From: an uncultured Clostridia bacterium
GTDB lineage: Bacteria; Bacillota; Clostridia; UMGS1883
Assembly: GCA_947629615.1 (NCBI GenBank)
Contig: CANRER010000027.1
Location: 1-13,691, forward strand
DNA: 13,691 nucleotides
Direction: 5' to 3'
Made by a program: the position numbers and the translations under genes. The notes beneath the pieces were generated by a model, which was given only the letters and a program-made list of their open reading frames with translations, had not been told where the DNA came from and searched no databases. Shown here in pieces: positions 1-5,252 of the stretch. Numbering within the stretch: the first letter of the stretch is position 1; each line of letters opens with the position of its first letter.

Positions 1-55
1 CGCTTTCGAGGGTGAGCGGGCCGAGCGGGGATTGGCAATACTCACGGTATTTCAT
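1..55 (-). CDS. N-terminus of a methylated-DNA--protein-cysteine methyltransferase (partial)
   Basis: Only the first 18 codons are inside the window; the gene continues past the left edge. They read MKYREYCQSPLGPLTLES. The tyrosine-rich start followed by SPLGPLTL is the usual opening of Ogt-type O6-alkylguanine-DNA alkyltransferases, which remove alkyl groups from guanine O6 by suicide transfer to a cysteine. The active-site PCHR motif lies outside the window, so the call rests on the N-terminal strand alone. The ATG at 55-53 overlaps the stop of the upstream peptidase gene (ATGA), and no convincing Shine-Dalgarno precedes it, so translation is probably coupled. It would be the last visible gene of the minus-strand operon. 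Confidence 0.6.
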   Translation of the reverse strand, partial: MKYREYCQSPLGPLTLES

Positions 56-570
56 AACACATCAACCATTTTCATCAATTTCTCGGCAAGCTCCGCCGCG
101 TCGCCGCCCTTCGGCAAATGGACGAAGCCGCACGGCGTTTTGCCGGCGGTGAAGCGCAAAGCCCTATACATCAGCGCGTTGCAGACATACGTGCCCGCGG
201 TGTTGCTGACGTCGGCCCCGCCAGCCTCGGCCATTTTCTTTATCGGCAGAGTGGCGAAGCAGGCCGCCGGGCCGCCCTCCTCAAGGGGAGCGTCGGTTAA
301 AACCGCGCCGTCGTTATCGGGGAGCGAAGCGTCGGCGACGTTTATCGCCACGCGCTCGACGGTGATTTTGCTCCGCGAGGCCTCGCCCGTGAGAACGACG
401 GCGGAATATTCGCGCTCGCACAGCTCCGCGCGGAGGATTTCAAACGAACGCTTATACGAGGTCGGCAAAAGCAGCCTGCCCACGCCCTCGGGCAAAAGGC
501 GCAAAACCTTTGCCGAGGTGTTTTCGGCGGAGCCGCCGAACGGCGTGAACGCGGTTATAAGCACAGCCAT
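52..570 (-). CDS. Pyroglutamyl-peptidase I-like protein (peptidase family C15), short form
   Basis: 172 residues resembling pyrrolidone-carboxylate peptidase, a cytoplasmic cysteine peptidase that removes N-terminal pyroglutamate from peptides. All family landmarks occur in order: TAFTPFGG at 6-13 (its two phenylalanines line the pyroglutamate pocket in known enzymes), VERVAIN at 71-77 carrying the catalytic Glu72, the LPDN segment at 83-86, SNTAGTYVCN at 122-131 with the nucleophile Cys130, and GFVHLP at 148-153 with His151. The triad is therefore complete. It is about 40 residues shorter than typical members, mostly after the histidine. Loop residues also differ: GEASRS where classic enzymes have GQAGGR, and DASLPDN for DARIPDN. 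GAGG lies about 10 bases before the ATG. The gene overlaps the phosphopantetheinyl transferase gene by 16 bases and the next gene by 4. The fold assignment is firm; substrate preference is uncertain. Confidence 0.85.
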   Translation of the reverse strand: MAVLITAFTPFGGSAENTSAKVLRLLPEGVGRLLLPTSYKRSFEILRAELCEREYSAVVLTGEASRSKITVERVAINVADASLPDNDGAVLTDAPLEEGGPAACFATLPIKKMAEAGGADVSNTAGTYVCNALMYRALRFTAGKTPCGFVHLPKGGDAAELAEKLMKMVDVL

Positions 571-1046
571 TTTATCTCTACCTCGCTTTCGCGCTCCGAC
601 GCGGCGGCGCAGACGCAGCAGCCGTCGGAAAAATGGATTATATTCACGCTCCCGACCCTGCCGCCGAGCGTCGAAAACCTTTCCATGCCGCTGAAAATGC
701 CCATTTCGGCGAACTTAACGTAGGCCTCCTTGGCGGTGTATATATCAAAAAAATTGTCCTCGGTCGCGGCGGCGGCCTCGTCGGGAGCGAAAAACCGCTT
801 TACCACGCCCATGTACCCTGCGGCGACGCGCTTCATCTCAAGATCCGCGCCTATCTCGTAGTCGCTGACGGCGCAGAGCATATAGCCGCGGCTGTCGGAA
901 AAGGAAAAGCACGGGCCGTCCACGGCGTAGGGCTTGCCGGTGGGGCGGCGGGCAAAAACGAAGCCGCTTTTGCCGCAGTAGTCGAAAAGAGCCTTTTCCA
1001 CAAAGGCCCGCTTATCCATGCCCTTTGCGAGATAGGCCTTTATCAT
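555..1046 (-). CDS. 4'-phosphopantetheinyl transferase, Sfp type
   Basis: 163 residues. These enzymes move 4'-phosphopantetheine from coenzyme A to a serine on acyl, peptidyl or aryl carrier proteins, making them active. Visible motifs: GKP at 37-39, FSFS at 47-50 (the F-S-x-S type segment), GADLE at 66-70 with the metal-binding Asp68 and Glu70, RFF at 84-86, and YTAKEAYVK at 103-111, which matches the W-x-x-K-E-A-x-x-K signature except that Tyr replaces the usual Trp or Phe. It is shorter than Sfp (about 220 residues) but longer than AcpS, so it is a compact Sfp-group enzyme. Its ATG overlaps the rsmE stop codon (ATGA), and GGTGA six bases upstream can serve as ribosome binding site. No carrier-protein, polyketide or nonribosomal peptide gene is in the window, so its target is unknown. 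Confidence 0.85.
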   Translation of the reverse strand: MIKAYLAKGMDKRAFVEKALFDYCGKSGFVFARRPTGKPYAVDGPCFSFSDSRGYMLCAVSDYEIGADLEMKRVAAGYMGVVKRFFAPDEAAAATEDNFFDIYTAKEAYVKFAEMGIFSGMERFSTLGGRVGSVNIIHFSDGCCVCAAASERESEVEIKWLCL

Positions 1047-1756
1047 TCCATTTCACCCAGCTCGTAAAGCGCGATGGCCGAGGCGACAAGCCCCGCCGTT
1101 TCGGTGCGGAGTATTCTCGGCCCCATGGTGGCGGCAAGAACGCCCCTCTCCCGCGCGAGAGCGACCTCGCTTTCGGCAAAGCCGCCCTCCGGCCCTATCA
1201 TAATTGAAAGAGTGCGGGCCGTTTTGCCGCGAAGGCAGTCCCTGAGCGGCGTCTTATGCTCGTCCTCGTAGGGTATCACGGCGAGGTCGGCCTTGGCGGC
1301 AAGCTCCGCCGCACGGGCGAAGCTGACGGGCGCGGCCACCTCCGGCACAAGGCCCCGGCGGCTTTGAGCGGCGGCCTCACGGGCGATTTTGCGCAGGCGT
1401 TCGAGCTTGGAGTCCTTTTCAAGGCGGGCCACGATGCGCTCGGTGTTCATCGGCACGATTTTGGCGACGCCTATCTCGGTGGCCTTTTGCACGATGAACT
1501 CCAGCTTTGGATTTTTCGCAACAGCCTGAAACAGCGTTATCTTCAGCTTCGGCTCCGTCGGCGCGGGGTATGCGGCCTCGATAACGGCCGAGTCGCCGGC
1601 CAGAGCCGCGTCGTAAAACGTACCCTCGCCGTCGCAGAGGGTGAACCTCGCGCCCTCGCCCATGCGCAGCACGGTTTTAATATGCCGCAGCAGCTCGCCG
1701 TCAAGCTGCGCCGTCGCGCCGTTTATCCTGCTTTTATCTATCAAAAAATTTGCCAT
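1043..1756 (-). CDS. rsmE: 16S rRNA (uracil(1498)-N3)-methyltransferase RsmE
   Basis: 237 residues, a normal length for RsmE, the SPOUT-class enzyme that methylates N3 of U1498 in helix 44 of 16S rRNA with S-adenosylmethionine. The N-terminal PUA-like part contains the HIKTVLRM segment at 25-32 followed by CDGEGTFYDA. The C-terminal SPOUT domain shows KATEIGV at 91-97, EAAAQSRRG at 127-135, the cofactor-loop motif IGPEGGF at 187-193, and GPRILRTETA at 212-221, which forms part of the trefoil knot. The start lies 3 bases after the prmA stop, with GAGG at the end of prmA as ribosome binding site. prmA followed by rsmE is a common arrangement in Firmicutes, which supports both calls. Confidence 0.96.
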   Translation of the reverse strand: MANFLIDKSRINGATAQLDGELLRHIKTVLRMGEGARFTLCDGEGTFYDAALAGDSAVIEAAYPAPTEPKLKITLFQAVAKNPKLEFIVQKATEIGVAKIVPMNTERIVARLEKDSKLERLRKIAREAAAQSRRGLVPEVAAPVSFARAAELAAKADLAVIPYEDEHKTPLRDCLRGKTARTLSIMIGPEGGFAESEVALARERGVLAATMGPRILRTETAGLVASAIALYELGEME

Positions 1757-1759
1757 ATT

Positions 1760-2725
1760 TTACCTCGCTACAACGCAGTACCAGTCGTTTTCGTTCCTTT
1801 GCTCGACAACCTCGAACCCGTTTTCCTCAAGGGCGGCGAGAACCTCGCCGAGGCGCGGCTCGATTATGCCGCAGCAGATGAACGCCGCGCCGTCCTTCAT
1901 ATAGCGGCGAGCGTCGCGGCAAAGCGGGATTATCACGTCGGCAACGATATTCGCGACAACTATTTCGAAGCCTATGCTTTCGTACCTGCGTTTCAGGGCC
2001 TCGTCTTCCAGCACGTTTCCGGCCTCGACGATGTATCGCTCCTCCCCTATGCCGTTAAGAGCCGCGTTCGCGTAGGCGATTTTTTTGCAGTTGGGGTCGA
2101 TGTCCACGGCGTAGGCCCGCCCCGCCCCGAGCATAAGCGAGATTATCGAAAGTATGCCGCTGCCGCAGCCGAGGTCGAGCACGTCCATGCCGGGCTTTAC
2201 GCGTCGGTCGAGCTGCTCCACGCACAGGCGCGTGGTTTCGTGCTGGCCGCTGCCGAAGGTCATGCCCGGGTCTATGTTGAAAACGATTTTTCCCTCGGTA
2301 TTTTCGAGCGTTTCCCACTGCGGCTTTATAATCAGCCTATCCCCCACGGCTATGGGGTGGAAATAACGCTTCCAGTTTTCCGCCCAGTCCTCCTCGCGGA
2401 GGCTGTCGAGGCTTATTTCGAGCCGCCCGAAAAGGCCGTCCTTATCCAAAAGCTTAAGGGCGGCGAGCTCTTGACGGACGCTCATAAGCTGCTTCGCGCC
2501 GTTCTCGTTGTCGGCTATGTAGATTATTACGCGGGTTTCCCCTTGGCGGGAGGCGTAAAGCTCCTCGTCCACGTAATCCCAGTAGCGGCGGTTGTTTTTG
2601 AGGAAGTCGTTGAAGTCGTCCTTATCCTCGATTTCAAACCCGCCGACGTTCAAATCGAGCAGCCTTCCGCACACGGGCTCAACCCCCGCGGCGGTGGTGT
2701 ATATGCTAACCTGAAGCCAATCCAT
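1760..2725 (-). CDS. prmA: Ribosomal protein L11 methyltransferase PrmA
   Basis: 321 residues from the chosen start. PrmA trimethylates residues of ribosomal protein L11 using S-adenosylmethionine. After an N-terminal substrate-recognition domain, the protein shows DPGMTFGSGQHETT at 152-165, the equivalent of the family DPGLAFGTGxHxTT motif, the cofactor loop VLDLGCGSGILSI at 182-194, VDIDP at 207-211, and the catalytic-face motif NIVADVI at 259-265. An in-frame TTG at 2731 would add two residues, but it sits one base from the AAAGGAG ribosome binding site, while the ATG at 2725 is seven bases away, so I use 2725. The TAA stop of the preceding MATE gene is partly merged with that ribosome binding site, implying coupled translation. 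Confidence 0.96.
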   Translation of the reverse strand: MDWLQVSIYTTAAGVEPVCGRLLDLNVGGFEIEDKDDFNDFLKNNRRYWDYVDEELYASRQGETRVIIYIADNENGAKQLMSVRQELAALKLLDKDGLFGRLEISLDSLREEDWAENWKRYFHPIAVGDRLIIKPQWETLENTEGKIVFNIDPGMTFGSGQHETTRLCVEQLDRRVKPGMDVLDLGCGSGILSIISLMLGAGRAYAVDIDPNCKKIAYANAALNGIGEERYIVEAGNVLEDEALKRRYESIGFEIVVANIVADVIIPLCRDARRYMKDGAAFICCGIIEPRLGEVLAALEENGFEVVEQRNENDWYCVVAR

Positions 2726-2732
2726 AGTCAAT

Positions 2733-2739
2733 CTCCTTT
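2733..2739 (-). promoter_or_regulatory. Ribosome binding site deciding the prmA start
   Basis: The minus strand reads AAAGGAG here, seven bases before the ATG at 2725 and only one base before the in-frame TTG at 2731. The spacing favours the ATG. The upstream MATE gene's stop codon TAA (2740-2738) overlaps this site. Confidence 0.8.
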
Positions 2740-4069
2740 AAGCGTAGTTATATATACGGCGTTCCTTCACAAAGAAAAACAGCGACACGCCAAAAGCGAG
2801 TATTTCGGCGGCGGTTATGCCGTACCACACTCCGTCAAGCCCAAATATCGCGGGCAGGATAAGAATGACGATGACCTGAAAAACGAAGGTGCGCATAAAG
2901 GATATTATCGCCGAAACAAGGCCGTTGTTCAGCGCGGTGAAAAAAGCGGAGCTGAAAATATTGAAGCCGCAGACCAAAAACGACAGCGAAAATATCCGCA
3001 TACCGCGCGCCGTCATGTCGCGCAGGGCAGCGTCGTAGCCGACAAAAACGTTCGACAGCGGCGTAGCGAGCAGGGCCGCCGAAAGAGTCATCGCCGCGCC
3101 GCCCGCACCCATCAGCACAAGGCTTTTTTTGAAAATATTTTTAAGCTCGTCCGTGCCGCGCGCGCCGTAGTGGAAGCTGACAACCGGCGCGGAGCCGATG
3201 GAGTAGCCGATGAACGCGGCGGCGAAAACGAAGTTCAAATACATCATCACCCCGTAGGCCGAAACGCCGTCCTCGCCGGCGAGCCGCATAAGCTGAAAAT
3301 TATACAGCATACTCACCACCGAGGCGGAGATGTTCGTCATCAGCTCGGACGAGCCGTTCACGCAGGCCTTTAACAGCACCCCGCCGTAAAAGCGGGTTTT
3401 GGTGAACCGCAGCGTTTCGCGGCGGTGCGTCAGAAAATATATCACCGGCGCGAGGCCGCCGAAGGTCTGGCTGAGAGCCGTGGCGAGGGCCGCCCCGGGC
3501 AGGCCCCAACTCAGTACCGCGACGAACAAAAAGTCCAAAACCATGTTCGTCAGCCCCGCGCCTACGGTTATGATAAGGCCAAGCTTGGGCCGCTCCGCCG
3601 CGACAAGAAAGCTGTGGAACACGCTTTGCAGCATAAAGAACGGCACGGCGGCGGCGATTATCCTGCCGTATACCGCGCAAAGGCCGACCATTTCGCCCTC
3701 CGCGCCGAGCAAAACCGCGACGCGGCTCATGAATATTTCGCCGAGAGCCATGAACACAAGCCCTATCGCGAAGGCCGACAGCACGAGCATGGTGAAGTAT
3801 TCCGAAGCCTTTTCCCTTCGGCCCTCGCCGAGGGTTTTCGCCACAATCGCGCTGCCGCCTGTGCCGACCATGAAGCCGGCCGTGCCGAGCACCATCAGGA
3901 ACGGATAAATAAGATTAAGCGCCGCGAAGGGCGTTTTGCCAACGTAATTCGACACAAACAGCCCGTCCACCACCGAATAAATCGAGGTGAAAATCATCAT
4001 CAGTATCGGGGGCATAACAAAACGCAGCAGCTTTGGATATGTAAAATGTTCGCTGAGCTGTATCTTCAT
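2738..4069 (-). CDS. MATE family multidrug/Na+ (or H+) antiporter
   Basis: 443 residues, almost entirely hydrophobic, consistent with the 12 membrane helices of the multidrug and toxin extrusion family. These transporters export cationic drugs or metabolites in exchange for Na+ or H+ across the cytoplasmic membrane. The N-terminus (a short cytoplasmic tail, then PKLLRFVMPPILMMIFTSIY and SVVDGLFVSNYVG) is the standard MATE opening, and GTAGFMVGTGGSAIVAKTLGEG follows at about 58-79. A second, weaker copy of the same half begins near residue 230, as expected for the twofold MatE repeat. There is no strong Shine-Dalgarno, only GTGA upstream, and the start lies 6 bases after the kinase-like gene's stop, so coupling is likely. 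The substrate cannot be told from sequence. Confidence 0.93.
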   Translation of the reverse strand: MKIQLSEHFTYPKLLRFVMPPILMMIFTSIYSVVDGLFVSNYVGKTPFAALNLIYPFLMVLGTAGFMVGTGGSAIVAKTLGEGRREKASEYFTMLVLSAFAIGLVFMALGEIFMSRVAVLLGAEGEMVGLCAVYGRIIAAAVPFFMLQSVFHSFLVAAERPKLGLIITVGAGLTNMVLDFLFVAVLSWGLPGAALATALSQTFGGLAPVIYFLTHRRETLRFTKTRFYGGVLLKACVNGSSELMTNISASVVSMLYNFQLMRLAGEDGVSAYGVMMYLNFVFAAAFIGYSIGSAPVVSFHYGARGTDELKNIFKKSLVLMGAGGAAMTLSAALLATPLSNVFVGYDAALRDMTARGMRIFSLSFLVCGFNIFSSAFFTALNNGLVSAIISFMRTFVFQVIVILILPAIFGLDGVWYGITAAEILAFGVSLFFFVKERRIYNYA

Positions 4070-4075
4070 AAAAAA

Positions 4076-4705
4076 TCACGTATTCAGTCCTTTAATTTCG
4101 AGCATATTTTTTATCGCGGCTATACAGCCGTCGTCGCCGAGGCGTTCGCTGTTGAGGCAAAGGTCGTAATTCGCGGGGTCGTTCCACGACTTGCCGCCCG
4201 AATAGTAGCGGTAGTAGTCGCCGCGGTATTTGTCGGTTTTTATGACCATGCGCTCTGCCTCGGCCTCGCCGACGCAGAGCTTTTCCATAACGGTCGCGAC
4301 GCAGAACTCCATCGGCGCGCTGACAAAAACGCTGAGCACGTTTTTCTCGTCGCGCAGGATAAAGTCGGCGCACTTGCCGATTATGACGCACGACTGCGTT
4401 CGGGCGAGCTCGCGGATTATCTTTGCCTGAAAATTGAACAGATTTACGTCCGAAACGAAATTCTTCTTGCTCGGCTCTATGATGTACTCCGACGGCAGAC
4501 CCTTAAGCCTATTCACGATATAGCTGCCGCGGAGCTTTTCGTCAACCTCGGCGAAAAGCTCGCGATTAATGCCGCTTTCGTCCGAGGCCATCGTGAGTAT
4601 CTGATTTTCGTAGCAGGGAACGCCAAGCTCCCCCGCAAGCCGCATACCAATGCGCTTGCCGCCGCTGCCGAAGCCGCGGGCCACAGTGATGATGAAGTTT
4701 TCCAT
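4076..4705 (-). CDS. Cytidylate kinase-like family protein
   Basis: 209 residues of the cytidylate kinase-like (Cytidylate_kin2) group of P-loop nucleoside monophosphate kinase folds. The phosphate-binding loop is ARGFGSGGKRIG at 9-20. VIIGKCADFIL at 108-118 is the family's conserved second strand and helix, and KTDKYRGDYYRYYSG followed by NYDLCLNSERLG (156-190) matches the usual lid and YDL-x-x-x-S-x-x-LG ending. True CMP kinase (Cmk) is a different subgroup, so phosphorylation of CMP should not be assumed; members of this group are common in Clostridia and mostly uncharacterised. GGAGG stands seven bases before the ATG. It sits between a lipoprotein gene and a MATE transporter gene in the same run, 19 and 6 bases away. 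Confidence 0.88.
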   Translation of the reverse strand: MENFIITVARGFGSGGKRIGMRLAGELGVPCYENQILTMASDESGINRELFAEVDEKLRGSYIVNRLKGLPSEYIIEPSKKNFVSDVNLFNFQAKIIRELARTQSCVIIGKCADFILRDEKNVLSVFVSAPMEFCVATVMEKLCVGEAEAERMVIKTDKYRGDYYRYYSGGKSWNDPANYDLCLNSERLGDDGCIAAIKNMLEIKGLNT

Positions 4706-4724
4706 TACAATCCCTCCGCTTTTT

Positions 4725-5252
4725 TTATTCCTCTGTCAAAGCAGTACCGTTTTTCTTTATATAGAACCGCTTTTCGCCGTCGGTGAACCAAATTTTGTCG
4801 CCGTCGTCGCCGTCGAACGAGAGCAGCGGCTGCCCGGCGGCGAGGTCGCGCTGATGCAAAAGCTGTTGGCGGCCGTCGTTGACGTTTATCATGTAGAGGT
4901 CGGCGTTGTTATAATACAGCCACTCCCCCTTGGCGTAGACCACGCGGCCCTTGCCCACCTTTTTGATTTTGCCGTTTTTAACCAAAACATACCTCGCGCC
5001 TTCCGGGGTGTTGAAATACACCCTGCCGCCGAGGACGAACAGCTTTTCCTCGTCGGCCCCGGTGGACTTGGCGAGGGTTTCGCCGTTCATGGTTATCGTT
5101 TCGCCGCTTATCTCGAACGTGTTATCGTCGGCGGTAACGCGGCTTGTGGCGTTGCCGGCGACCTCGGCGTCGGGGTCTACCTTATCCGCCCCGCAGCCGC
5201 AAAAGAGCAGCGCGGCCGCCGCGAGGAGCGGCAAAAGCCTTTTAAGCCTCAT
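4725..5252 (-). CDS. Small secreted lipoprotein with beta-strand repeats
   Basis: 175 residues. The start is set at the ATG at 5252 because it begins MRLKRLLPLLAAAALLFCGC, a signal peptide ending in a lipobox with Cys20 as the probable lipidated residue; the frame is open further upstream but only as antisense-like readthrough inside the previous gene. The mature part (about 156 residues) is beta-rich with repeated aromatic turns (GRVYFNT, GEWLYYNNADLYMINVNDG, DKIWFTDGEKRFYI). This resembles short DUF5050- or propeller-blade-like domains, though I cannot assign a named family. Its first 11 bases overlap the end of the UPF0182 gene, so the two are probably translated together. It would sit on the outer face of the membrane, where the large extracytoplasmic domain of UPF0182 also lies. 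Function unknown. Confidence 0.82.
   Translation of the reverse strand: MRLKRLLPLLAAAALLFCGCGADKVDPDAEVAGNATSRVTADDNTFEISGETITMNGETLAKSTGADEEKLFVLGGRVYFNTPEGARYVLVKNGKIKKVGKGRVVYAKGEWLYYNNADLYMINVNDGRQQLLHQRDLAAGQPLLSFDGDDGDKIWFTDGEKRFYIKKNGTALTEE

Noticed and set aside
1256..3373. A 705-codon open frame on the plus strand opposite rsmE, prmA and MATE.
   Set aside because: It spans three confidently identified minus-strand genes, and its translation is low-complexity with no family motif. Long antisense frames are expected in GC-rich coding DNA with biased third positions.
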